A DNA stretch of 64,000 nucleotides from Nymphaea colorata (Eukaryota > Streptophyta > Magnoliopsida > Nymphaeales > Nymphaeaceae), in the NCBI RefSeq assembly GCF_008831285.2, contig NC_045145.1, positions 18,058,040-18,122,039 on the forward strand, given 5' to 3'. Both the position numbers and the translations under genes were made by a program. The notes below the pieces were generated by a model. It ran no database searches. It saw only the letters and a list, made by a program, of their open reading frames with translations, and was not told where the DNA came from. Below are positions 1 through 19,676 of this stretch, one piece after another; within the stretch, counting starts at the first letter, position 1; the number at the start of each line of letters is the position of its first letter.

Positions 1-1712
1 GAAAAAGGAGAAGGAGAAAGTGGAAAAGGGGGAGGAGGATGAAGAAGAAATTGTGGTGGCAGGAGGGGACAAGGGGCTAGAGTGTTAGGAGACACTTTTT
101 GTTTTAAATTTTTCCTTTATTATAATTTCCATAAAGAGATTCGTTTACAAAGATTTTTTTAACTTTTTGCCTTATTACTTTTGAAGTTCTCTTTTGCTTT
201 AATAAGAGGGTTATTTTATGGTTTATGGGAACATCCTCTTTGCTTTTAACTTTGTCATGCTTATTTATCCGCACCCATACCCTGCATTCATGTGGCATAG
301 TCTATTGTTTTTATTTTTTCGTCAAGTTTAGTTTTTTCTTCTTTCCCCTTTTCCTGTTTTTTCTTGTTTTTCGTTTGTTCTTATCCTTGTTCTTCATCTT
401 TCTTTCTTTCATTTATATTTGTTGGCCTCCCCCTGCCCTGTGTAGGCATCCCTAGTCCTTTTTGAAAATCCACTGCCTAGATTTGCATGGTGCGTTTGAT
501 TACTAAGTCTGAAGAAGTTGTTTCTTAGCATTCCACAGTTGTCATTATTAGTCTTAAAACAACACCAAAGTAGGGGCATTACAGCATTATCTTTATTTTA
601 TTTATTTGGTGCACAGAAATTCTTAAATACCAACTTAAGGTTTGTCAGCAGATCATTTGTTCACCATTTTCGTTCACTTTCTTGTCCAGGAAAACACCTG
701 CGTTGGTTGCCCCAGATATTATTACCAACAAAAACTGTGCACAAAGATGAATGGGATCCTGAGCAGACAGGATAAAACAGCAAAAAACCAAAAGGATATA
801 TCCCACCCCAAAGGGGAAATCAACTTACCGTAACAGTGGCTTCCCACTCTTCAAAAAATTCAGAATCTACTGGTTTGCCTAACATAGATAACATCTCAGG
901 AGAGATGTGCTGCGATGAGATCTGCACCAGTTGGAGAATGGACAAACTAGGTTGGAGAATTGTGGGTGTGCGGCACTGACCGCCAACGATTCTTCCAACC
1001 TGTGTCTCCATTGGATGTTGTTGGCTTGGAGTATTATAGGCTTATTTTTATCCTGAACACGCTGAAGGCACTTGTTGAGTGCCCAAAAACTGAGGTCACT
1101 GATGGGGTTTAAATTCCATCATGTGAACTTAAGCAGCAAACATTTCTCCTGATCTCACATGAGGCCAGCAACCCTTTTCATCCTGCCCCTCCTCAGAAAC
1201 CCGATCTGAACAAAGGTCCCTATCCCTGGATCCCACACCCATGATGCCCACGGGATCCCAAGGTACATCCAACTGCTAACGGCTGCCTTAACATCTGGAC
1301 TCCAATCCATTTTACCATAATGCTCCATGCTGGTTTTCCAACAAAGAGTCCCTGCTTTGTCCCAATGAACCAAATTTCTGTGCTTAGCTTCATTCCTGAA
1401 CTTCCACAACCACCCACTTTCTTGTCAAAATGAAGTTTTTATTCATCTTCTTGTAAGACCAACTTATCTGCAGCCATTCAGGAATATGTTGACTTTTTTG
1501 TTTGCTTCTCTTCAGTACAATCTAGTTTGCATAGTGGTCTTTAGTCTTTACTAAGGCATTAGCATATTTAAAACTGAAAAGAAACCTATTTGTGAAGCCT
1601 ATTTGTTCTGCATGTTCCAGTTATGATTTTTTGTCAACTTTTACTCTTAATCCATATACTCACCTTTATTTTGAGAATTATAATTGATATTCTCTGTCTT
1701 TTTCTACCACAG
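1..1712 (+). other. intron of the SYD-like gene (window starts inside it)
   Basis: No exon of the helicase core is readable here. The residues that normally precede the first exon (a KLPKLKATDHR-like stretch) are absent, so the preceding exon must lie left of the window and the intron is at least 1.7 kb. The first 90 bases are purine-rich and could read as a short Lys/Glu-rich peptide ending in a stop. Bases 820-1410 hold short minus-strand open frames with no family I recognise. The acceptor is the AG at 1711-1712. Confidence 0.6.
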
Positions 1713-11310
<9,598 letters not shown>

Positions 11311-11317
11311 GCTGTGA

Positions 11318-11323
11318 AATAAA
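11318..11323 (+). terminator. candidate poly(A) signal of the SYD-like gene
   Basis: A canonical AATAAA starts 8 bases after the stop codon. It is very close to the stop, so a later AT-rich signal may be used instead. Confidence 0.35.
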
Positions 11324-11997
11324 CATTTTTTGTAAAATATGTAAGAAGTATATTCCCAAAGTCTGTCCCCAAGTAGAATTAAATTCCCAATAGGAGACCT
11401 TGGTCGAGCAGGTGCATTATTTGTTTTACTGCAACCAAGGTAACAAACTGCTATAAGGTTAACAATCATATAAATGAAAACCTCCGGGGATGCTCATTCA
11501 AAACAAAAAACCAGGTCTGCCAAGTTTCGGCATTCCTATGTTTTGTTGGATTATTATCCAAGACGACTGTGGCTGTTGTGCAGGGCGATGACTTCTGTTG
11601 AAGCTGTGTGGGCTGCCGTGTCCAGCTGTGCAGGTCCATCGTAAACAGTGTAGTATGCCGGTGCATTTGGGTTGCCGGTTAAAGGAAAACGATGCTATAG
11701 GAAAAACGAGGTTCTTACTTGGATTTGGTACTCTCCTGGAACTGGGTTTGGTACTGATCCCAGTTCTAGGGGATTGAGATTATGTCCCTGCGTCCTCCAA
11801 GGGACGTCCTCACCTTGCAATTAGAATTGGTATCCCTAGGTAAATGGAGGGGTCGGACTCAGGTGGGGAAGAAGCTGCTATCCGACGTGATAAGGTCTTT
11901 AGCTCGGACATCGAGCATGATGCATTTCTAAAGATAAACGGCATGCTAACCTAGAACAACATACAAATTTTACACGCTTAGGGATGACCTTTCAAGC
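11324..11997. other. spacer, no gene seen
   Basis: Intergenic sequence between the convergent SYD-like and PPR genes. No ORF with protein-family character is visible; it probably includes 3' untranslated sequence of the SYD-like gene. Confidence 0.5.
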
Positions 11998-12011
11998 AGT
12001 AAAAAGGAAGC

Positions 12012-12044
12012 TACCTTTCTCGGCCTTTTGGCTAAGATCTAAGT
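12012..12044 (+). pseudogene. U2 snRNA 5'-end fragment (retrotransposed remnant)
   Basis: Bases 12012-12039 read TACCTTTCTCGGCC followed by TTTTGGCTAAGATC, which is the conserved 5' end of U2 spliceosomal RNA from about nucleotide 2 to 29. Similarity fades by about nucleotide 35, before the branch-site recognition region. Near-identical direct repeats (AGTAAAAAGGAAG at 11998-12010 and AGTAAAAAGAAG from 12045) flank it like a target-site duplication. No plant snRNA upstream element or snRNA TATA box is visible, so it is a dead fragment. Confidence 0.75.
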
Positions 12045-12321
12045 AGTAAAAAGAAGAAGAAAATCATGTTTATAAGGCTTCTGTTTTGTGCTGAGGCTTT
12101 GGCTAAGCAGCATCTGATTTTTGTGAAGTTGGCCGTCAACCAAGCGCGTAGATTTGACATCTGGAGCACACTTGAAAGTCGCTCTAAAGTTTTTTAGGGT
12201 TCCATGAATATCCGAGAGACCAGTGACGGCCGGTGAAGTGGCTGATATTATACAAACAACTGAATTCAATTTCCATGCGATGCGGTGAACTACATTTACG
12301 ATAGTGAGGGGATTTCTTTTT

Positions 12322-13980
12322 CTACCAGTAGTCCTTACATGAACAACGACCTTCCTCAAAATGGTGGAACCGTTTGTTATCTCGAATCACTATTCTACGA
12401 CCATAGACTAATGATATGAACTTCATGGCAGTATGGCAATCAATACATATGCGAAGGTTCTTCATGATCTTAATAGCATGGCTTTTGGATGTTGATATTA
12501 GCCCAAATGCCACTGCAATCTTCTCGCTATGTCTGCTAAGGTCCTGTTCTTTTCCCTTGTCATCCAAATCTAGAAGCACTACACTCGTATTTGGCACGTA
12601 ACCAGACATCTTCAATGTTGCCATCATTTCTTCCACCATGGCATGAATTTCTTTAGATCGAGGGTGCAAACCCTCTCCCATGGCAAACTTATGAACTTGA
12701 TGGTTGATTCTTATCGAGCTCCATCCCACCATTTTCTTCAGCCTTCCGTCTCTCATTCTACTTCGTATCTCTGAAACTTTTTCCCATCTTCCCTTTGCAG
12801 CATACATATTGGACAGAGACACCTGATAGGCTGCATTATTAGCACCCATTTTAAGAAGTCGACTTGCAGCGAATTCTGCAATGTGAACGTTGCCATGAGT
12901 ACAAGCAGCACTCAATAAAGTTGCATATACAATTTCATCGGCATCAACCAACATGGTTTCGACAAGCTCACATGCATCCTCCAATCGACCAGCACGTCCA
13001 AGAAGGTCAATCATGCATCCATAATGCTTGACATTCGGCATGAACCCAAAATCTCCTTTCAAGAGCCCTCGGAAATAAGTTTCCCCCTTTTGCACAATAC
13101 CTCCATGGCTGCAAGCCGACAATAGGCTAACTAGCGTCGCTTGATCAGGCTTTTCCCCCTCTTTTACCATTCTTTGAAACAATTGTATTGCTTCCTCCCC
13201 CCGGCCATGCACAGCAAGTGCCGCAATCAATGCATTCCAAGCAGATAAATCTTTCACACGCATTTCACCGAACACTTGGCATGCATCTTCTAAGTCGCCA
13301 CATTTAGCATACGTATCCAAAATTGAGGTGGTCACGAAAAGGTTTTCCATCATTTGAGCTTTAATGGCCCAAGAATGCAGCGCTCGGCCGAGATGGTGAG
13401 CACCAAACTGCGCGACCAGTCGAAGAAGTGCCACAATAGCCACAGAATCTGGACAAAAATCCAAACTCAGCATCTCGCGGAATAAAACCAAAGACTCGTC
13501 AAGTCTCCCATTTCTGGCGAACCCATTGAGCATGGACGTGAAATGGACCAAATCCTTCTCTGCAACGCCGTCGAAGACGCTCCAAGCATCGTCGGCGAGG
13601 CCGGCGTTCGCATAAAAGTTGATGAGGGAGGACTCAAGAAGTTGATGGCCCTGGAGACCAAATTTGAAGACATGGGCATGAATGGCTCTAACCTCATCCA
13701 AATTGCACCCTCTCAGTAGGAAAAGGAAGGTGAAGGCATTGGGTCTCAAGGTGAGGCCATTGGAGAGGATATGCTTTGTGTAGACAAGTAGACCTTCGTG
13801 TGGTTTGTGGGTGATGGTGTAAGCTTTAATGGTATTGTTCCAATCAAAGAGATTAGCGCATCCCTTCTTTATGAGCTGGCCACAAAGTTGGTCCAATCGT
13901 TTGGGCTGTATAGCAGAGGAGTTCAGCAAGGAGCAATGAGGTCCCTGCCTTTGGGGAATGACTTGGTTGGCTAACAGCAT
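12322..13980 (-). CDS. PLS-class pentatricopeptide repeat protein with DYW deaminase domain
   Basis: Intronless, 552 residues. Members of this family bind single-stranded organellar RNA and carry out C-to-U editing in mitochondria or plastids. PPR motifs run from about residue 45 to 350 (for example WNALIAALAVHGRGEEAIQLF and YGCMIDLLGRAGRLEDA). An E/E+ region with GWSSI starts near residue 419, and the DYW domain fills the C-terminus. The deaminase signature is present: HSE at about 484-486, CIDC at 512-515, and the terminal CSCKDYW. The frame ends exactly at DYW, so the domain is complete. The first ATG gives a short N-terminal region that could be an organelle-targeting peptide, but targeting is not decidable here. 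The edited site is unknown. Confidence 0.95.
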   Translation of the reverse strand: MLLANQVIPQRQGPHCSLLNSSAIQPKRLDQLCGQLIKKGCANLFDWNNTIKAYTITHKPHEGLLVYTKHILSNGLTLRPNAFTFLFLLRGCNLDEVRAIHAHVFKFGLQGHQLLESSLINFYANAGLADDAWSVFDGVAEKDLVHFTSMLNGFARNGRLDESLVLFREMLSLDFCPDSVAIVALLRLVAQFGAHHLGRALHSWAIKAQMMENLFVTTSILDTYAKCGDLEDACQVFGEMRVKDLSAWNALIAALAVHGRGEEAIQLFQRMVKEGEKPDQATLVSLLSACSHGGIVQKGETYFRGLLKGDFGFMPNVKHYGCMIDLLGRAGRLEDACELVETMLVDADEIVYATLLSAACTHGNVHIAEFAASRLLKMGANNAAYQVSLSNMYAAKGRWEKVSEIRSRMRDGRLKKMVGWSSIRINHQVHKFAMGEGLHPRSKEIHAMVEEMMATLKMSGYVPNTSVVLLDLDDKGKEQDLSRHSEKIAVAFGLISTSKSHAIKIMKNLRICIDCHTAMKFISLVYGRRIVIRDNKRFHHFEEGRCSCKDYW

Positions 13981-14284
13981 GTTCCTAACCTACATGATAT
14001 GCTTCACGAATATGGAGTCGGCTACAAGGAGAACCTTCCAAAAACCAGAGCGCTTAACTGTCCTGCCCTTGAGAGGCAAACCGAAGAGAACCTCAACTAC
14101 TACGCTTACGAAGACGGCACCACTGTTGAGAAGTAAGTTATCATCGTTATTAGACCCTCGCCTCACCATCTATTGCAAGGATAACAGACAAAGAGGGATA
14201 CTAAAACGGAACGCGACTGATGCATAACAGGGTCGACTTCGTGAAGTGGCTTAGAAGTCAAAAATGCAAAATTTAACTGGCCCC
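13981..14284. other. short spacer upstream of the PPR gene
   Basis: Upstream region of the PPR gene on the minus strand and the edge of the Nudix relic. No convincing TATA box or further gene seen. Confidence 0.4.
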
Positions 14285-14630
14285 CTTGTCTCTGTCAGCA
14301 CCAGCATCTTCCACTGCGCCTTCTATTTCCACGATCCCTACACTGGTAATTTCATATACACAAAATAAAACATTCAGCTCATTCTGAAAACCAAGAGAAA
14401 CTTGACGTGCAACTTCAGAACAAGAGCAGATGAGAAACGTATTCTGTTTCCTGCCTGGCGTATCAAGAGGAGTCGCTTTGATCTAACAACCATAAGTTCT
14501 AGATGAGAGAGGAGACAGGACAGACAAAACTTCGGAAGGGAATAAAGGAATCAGTGGAATGTTCTGATTGCATTGGATAATATGACCATGCAGCTCGCTT
14601 ACGCTCGCTCGCCCTATTTTTAGTGGGAGC
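14285..14630 (-). pseudogene. decayed relic of a fifth Nudix gene copy
   Basis: On the minus strand this keeps, in gene order, a TATA-region remnant (about 14600-14630, the same GCTCGCTCG-flanked block as the other copies), a piece of exon 2 (about 14450-14510), intron 2 (about 14340-14440, still closely matching copy B) and a piece of exon 3 (about 14285-14335). Exon 1 is gone and no frame survives. It is the oldest-looking member of the array. Confidence 0.7.
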
Positions 14631-15405
14631 AGATATCAGCAGAAGCAGAAGACCTGCAAGAAAAGGAAACCTAAGGAAGTGGAATCAGTTTTTAGTGGCT
14701 ATTGTTCTTCCAGCCACTTGGGAACATATCAAGAACTATGATGACTTTCGATGCATCTGCTTTATTTCCTTTCGGTCGAGATATGGGAGATGGACAACGA
14801 TTCAGCTTCCAGAGTGTGAAGTCTTACATGCAATTGCTGTTCAAGAGAGTTCATGCTGATTCGGTACTGTTTGGGTAATTTGGGAAGTCGATGATCTTGG
14901 AATGATCAGTCTTTTTTTCTGTAAATGCCAGTTACTTTCTATTACGTAAATTTTCCATTTCTTAAGAAAAAACATATTGAAATAGAATTGTTAAGTAGTC
15001 GCCAAGAAGAATGTGCTTCATAAATCAGGAACACATAACATAAAGAACATACTAAGTTCAGTAAGAAAGGGTTTCGCGGACCCGAATGACCTCGGCAGAA
15101 TCTGAGGTCAGATGTTTGCATTTCATCTTCGAGAAGAGTACAAAAGTGCAATTTCTTAAAGAACAAGATGATTCCTTTGGCAATGTTCCCTTCAATCTGT
15201 GATCGACAATTCTCCTCAAGGTAGAGAAAGTTTCACACTTTCAACTTTCGAGCCCCACAGGATGTAGGAAGAGATCACTGTGTTCGATAACGAGCCCAAA
15301 CTGATGACACCCATGATGATGATGACTTCAATGACACGGAGAAGAACTAGCTGAGACCAGCTCCTGAGGTTCTTATTAGCTGACGATGCCTCTACATGTA
15401 ATCAG
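14631..15405. other. spacer, 3' flank of Nudix copy A
   Basis: Contains the duplicated 3' flanking block shared with copies B and C (about 14880-15130 here; 19080-19340 and 23110-23370 there). No gene seen. Confidence 0.5.
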
Positions 15406-16377
15406 TCAATCCATGTTAAGGATCAACCTGTCTAGTGCCTTTCTCATCCATTCATGCTTGCAGCGTTCTCTTGCACCCGCAACACTCCTCTATTAAAACA
15501 TAATAGCAGAAAGAGAACACAATGTTTAGGCTTCAATGTATATTCTTCAACAAATCATTGATTGTGCTTACGGTTTACCCAAATTCTTTCTCGGAGATGT
15601 TTCTCTGGCCAAGGATCCTCCAGATTATGCAAAGGAAGTACATGCGCCAAATGATATCGATCTTCATGCCCTTTGCTATTGAACTTCAATTTACCAAGCA
15701 TATCCTGCAAGCAAATATTAAGAAACATACCTTTCAGTAATCAGTCATAACAAGCTAATTAATACCCATATTTATGTTTCTCTTAATCTACTACTAGTTT
15801 CTCCGACCCTTCATTAACTTGGATCACGAACATATGAAGTTATAACATGTATCGTATTGTGAAGCAGTGAGAGTTTTCCTCGGAGTAGCCTTTTAGTGGA
15901 CAATGCCAAAAACTAACTCACCCCTATGTTTCCATCAACGCCAGCCTCTCCCATTGCTGCCATGTGAGCCGCTTCTTCTACAGTGTCGTCGTTCTCCTAT
16001 CCTCCCCGCATTGGTATACGCAAAATAAAACTTCAGCATTTTCTGAAAACTAAGAGAAATCAACTGCGCAGACAGTGAGAAGCATGATTCAGTTCTGTAG
16101 CTTGGGTATCAAAACCGTGTCGCTTTTCTGAGCTTTGACAACCAGAACTTCTAGGATCTTCTGGTCGGAGAGCTTACAAGGAATGCACCTGCGAGAACGG
16201 AGGCAACAAGTTCATTTTACTTCCATTCTGTCTATTGCTGATAGGAAGGGAGTCCCCACGAGGCACTCATTCTAAAGGATCGAGATTAAGAGAGAGAGAT
16301 GCTTACCCTACAATAAGGCGACAACCATTCTCGCACGGTTGGTTGGGATGGCCGGTGCGAGCTATCATCGAAATCAT
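15406..16377 (-). pseudogene. Nudix hydrolase copy A, pseudogene
   Basis: Five exon-equivalents align with copies B and C: 16307-16377, 16101-16188, 15922-16005, 15579-15704 and 15406-15489. Three lesions are visible. The intron 2 donor is CT instead of GT (16099-16100). The intron 2 acceptor is GG instead of AG (16006-16007). The third codon of exon 3 is TAG (15997-15999) where B and C have TGG. The Nudix box is also lost: REAMEEAGV of B and C reads MAAMGEAGV, removing the catalytic Arg and Glu residues. Exon 4 has a 6-bp in-frame deletion. The stop codon and a TATA box are kept, so a transcript may still be made, but an active enzyme is not expected. Confidence 0.88.
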
Positions 16378-16544
16378 GGTAGCGGGGTGGTGCTTCCACA
16401 AAATGATTTTCGACGACCAACAAGAGGGGACGGCAAGAAACAAAGGCGAAAGAAGAACAGCAGAAGGGAAGAAGGCAGAGCAGGGTTGTACCGTACAGGA
16501 CGAGCACACAGCTTGCTTCTGCTACCGTTCGCGCTCGCTCTCTC

Positions 16545-16552
16545 TATTTATA
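16545..16552 (-). promoter_or_regulatory. TATA box of Nudix copy A
   Basis: TATTTATA on the plus strand (TATAAATA on the gene strand), about 170 bp upstream of the start codon, within a GCTCGCTC block shared by all copies. Confidence 0.65.
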
Positions 16553-17356
16553 GGGGGCATCAGAGACAGAGGAGGCAATAAAAGTGGAGAATTACAGAGG
16601 GAAGGAATGCCAAAGAAAGAGTGTCAGTGTTGGTTTCGATGGACAATCTCTACCTCTCCGTTCCGTGTCCCCAAGATATGAGCAGTTTTTGCTTCGTTTC
16701 CTAACGAAACAAAATGGGAAGTAGGACCAGCGGGCCGCCGCCATCATTGTGGCAACAGGATCCCCCTCTCATCATCTGTGTGGCTTTGTCGACTTGGTGG
16801 CGTTACTGCTTAAAAAGGTCCTCCAATGGCCTTTATAAAACAGCCATGGACGCGATCCCTCCCCCACTTCCACTTATCTTATTCGTTTCCTCTTAGGAAA
16901 ATTTTATCTACAGGACCAGGCCTGTTCTTCTACATCTTTATTAAGGGAAAAGATGCTTGTTTTTTAATGTTTTCGGTAAAGGCGCTGGTTCTCCTACTAC
17001 TGCACCCGCCAACATTCCAAAAGAATAGATTCTCAACTCCCAATCAATTTTTTTTCTTTTCGTATCATCGTCCTTGAGGTCGAACTTTGGTTGAAGGAAA
17101 TGGCAAGAGTTTCTTTTGCTTTCCCTTCTTTGATTAAATTGAATTAAGTGCTTTTAATTTTTATCTGTTATCTTAGGTTAAAAAACTGTTTTTGCAAGTA
17201 GCAGTTGTTCGATTTGTGATTTTGCTTGCTAGTTGTTAAATTTCATAGGGAATAAATTGTCATAATATAAGAGCAGATGAGAATGAAGGGTAATGCAAGT
17301 CGGCATGATTACCTCAAGTTAGAGATTTTGCTAGAGCTTACCAGAGCCGTCATTAA
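16553..17356. other. upstream region of copy A, duplicated with the gene
   Basis: Roughly 16560-16870 matches 20790-21110 upstream of copy B (shared AGTAGGACCAGCGGGC and GGTCCTCCAATGG blocks). Beyond that it is AT-rich with no gene. Confidence 0.5.
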
Positions 17357-17450
17357 AAAAAAAAAAGTAAGAAATTTGTAAGAGGAGGAACGAAGGGATT
17401 TGAACCTCTTACCTCGAGTAGTAAGGGCAAAAAACCAATGGAGCTACTGA
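17357..17450 (-). mobile_element. tRNA-derived SINE-like element
   Basis: The minus strand has an A-box-like TAGCTCCATTGG, then about 35 bases later a B-box GGTTCAAATCC (plus-strand 17396-17406), and ends in a T run (12 As at 17357-17368 on the plus strand). This is the layout of plant SINEs with a tRNA-like head. Cloverleaf pairing is poor, so it is not a working tRNA gene. No clear target duplication was found. Confidence 0.5.
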
Positions 17451-17489
17451 TTTGTTGTGATTATATTGTGAATGTATACATATCTTCAC

Positions 17490-17630
17490 AAGATTTACTC
17501 GAGTTTACAATAGCCAATCTCACAAAGCTGGAACTCGACTTGTTTATTAAATGATTTGAGCTCAAATACAGTTCAACTGAGCGAGTTCGAGTCAATCTTG
17601 AGTTGGCTCGACTCATCATTGAACATCCTT
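17490..17630. repeat. dispersed CTCGA-rich degenerate repeat, copy 1
   Basis: Recurring CTCGA, GAGCTC and ACTTGTTTATTAAA words. A longer version lies at 46930-47140 and a shorter one at 21270-21330. Confidence 0.5.
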
Positions 17631-18054
17631 AATCTCTATACCATGAGTCCTTCAACGCAACTTTAGTGAAAATGTCTACAAGTTGGCTCCTATTGGCAAT
17701 AAACGGTGTAGAGGCCCCCTTTAAACTTCATCTAAAAAATTATAGATGTTTATTTCTACCATACCCATGGTCCGATTCAATCCAATAAACATATATAGAG
17801 AACTATATATATTATTTTTACTTATTTTTTCATTTTAATTATTATCATGTATATTAAATTTATAAATTTTTTATTATAATTGGTAGGCTGGGCTTGGGTC
17901 TTGATGATTGGGCCCCAGCCTGTGCCACTGCGGTCCGATAACATTTTGGGCTGGACCAACATACGCCCAACCCTTCTTATGATGTAGCTACCAGTGCTAA
18001 AATGCATTACTCCCAAAAATTTATAGGACATTCTTTGCTACCGACGCTTTGAGG

Positions 18055-18530
18055 AGCTCAAGCGCATATATATATATATATATAAGTAACATATTTCGTT
18101 GAACTGTTCCAACGCATGTCATTTCAAGTTAGGTTGAAGTTTTGCCTACCAAGTTCAACTAGGCCGAAATTAATTTTTAGATCATATGGACGGTGTTCAA
18201 ACAAACAAGGAATATTGAAAAAACCTGGAAAGCAAAAGAAAGAAACTCTATGTTTCAAGGTATTAAAATGAAGGACAATGAATAATAAAATTCCTACGGA
18301 CCCTCCATATATCCCGTCTAACACGCCCGAGAGTGCGACCATTTCAACAGAGATCCGTCGTCTCCAAGAGGGCCGACTGGGCCTCTCACCGGAAGTGCAT
18401 GGCTCGATTGCACGACTCTGTGTTTGAGTCTAGACTCCATTCTACGACTCTACAAACGCGTCCATGAGGGTCAATCCCTTGCCCTGGTCAATGTTGACTT
18501 TGATTGTTTTGATTTGAAGCACTAGTTTGT
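18055..18530. repeat. duplicated non-coding block, copy 1
   Basis: Shares with 21480-21930 the words TTCGTTGAACTGTTCCAACGCATG, split here by small indels, then a TTTTTAGATCATATGGACGG stretch, CGAGAGTGCGACCATTTCAA and a terminal GGTCAATGTTGAC-like stretch. It was copied with the Nudix genes. A (TA)n run opens it. Confidence 0.6.
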
Positions 18531-19676
18531 CTTAAGTGGAAGTTCAAATGGATACAAGGGAAAGAAAGATTGAGATTTGCAGTCGTTCCTTTTGTAATTG
18601 ACTGAACTTTAGTTCGAATTTTGAGTTTGGGAAAGAAAGATTGACGTGAAAAATCAATGAAAAGGTCAAATAAAGGTTATAATCGTAGTCTTTTTGTAGT
18701 ATGGTAATTAGTAACAACTAATTTTAATGGTGGGAGCCAACCTCCCAACGATCCTTCATTGAAACAACTAATTTTGCCTACCACTTTTAAATGGAAAACA
18801 AAAATTTCTCTTGCTTTACTTTAGGATTCAGCGCCATATATGTGAGATTCAGTAGGGTATGCAGCGTATGCTTCAGAATTCTCGCCTGATCAAAGAGGCG
18901 CGCGCATTCCCCTTAGTTTTTTTCTTGTTTTTTTTTTTTTCTACTTTTCTATTTTATACTATGTGATACCAACAAAAGAAAAGAAGGTGTTCATACGCAC
19001 CTACATCCATGGAGATGGCTTGCACGCTACATTGTAGCAGTGAATTTTCTATTATTTACATGTATAAACCAAGTTGATGATGTTGGAATCATCAGTCCTT
19101 TTCCGTAACGTCAGTTACTTGCGTGACTCACACATTTTTGCATTGATTGATGAATTTCCCGTTTCTTAAAGTTAAAAAGTTTGCAGCAGAGATTTTGAGA
19201 GGCCTCCAAGCAGAACGTGCATCTTGAATCGGAAAAAGAAAACGTAAAAGCGTCGATCCTAGAGCTCGATTCGATTAGAAGCATTTTGCCGACCGGACGA
19301 AGCCTGGCAGAAACTGAGATCCAATATTGTTTGGCATTGCATCTTCAAGAAGAATACATCTATGCACAGAGTCGATCTTTCGTTAAATCAATTGCCTACC
19401 TATCTTTTATGTACAAGTTCATTTAAACAAGAAGATGGTTCCTTTCGGCGATGTTCCCCCAATCTGAGATCGCCGATTCTCGTCAAGTACATCAATCTAC
19501 GAAGAAATGACCGTTCGTTCACGATTCCCCGAACTGAAGAAGAAGAAGAAGAAGAAGAAGAAGAAGAAGAAGAAGAAGATGATGATGATGATACCGGTCT
19601 TCAATGACATAGAGACACGTAGCATAAACCTGCTTCTGAGCTTGTTTTTGACCGACATCCCATGTGCATGAATCTA
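18531..19676. other. spacer, 3' flank of Nudix copy B
   Basis: Contains the flank block shared with copies A and C (GCAGAACGTGCATCTTGAATC at about 19210, also at about 23263). Part may be 3' untranslated sequence of copy B. No other gene seen. Confidence 0.45.
19534..19592. repeat. (GAA)n(GAT)n microsatellite
   Basis: About 15 GAA units followed by GAT units, just downstream of copy B. Copies A and C have only the short GAT part at the same place, so the GAA run is an expansion specific to B. Confidence 0.85.

Noticed and set aside
225..455. 76-codon hydrophobic frame near the window start
   Set aside because: T-rich intronic sequence read as Phe/Leu; no start context or family similarity.
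1155..1417. Minus-strand frames rich in Trp and Gly in the first SYD intron
   Set aside because: Considered as a LINE reverse-transcriptase remnant, but no RT motif or zinc knuckle is visible.
17357..17450. A functional tRNA gene on the minus strand
   Set aside because: A- and B-box words are present, but acceptor and anticodon stems do not pair and a T run follows, so a SINE-like element fits better.
19362..19607. Plus-strand frame ending in poly-Glu/poly-Asp
   Set aside because: The acidic run is only the (GAA)n(GAT)n microsatellite downstream of Nudix copy B.
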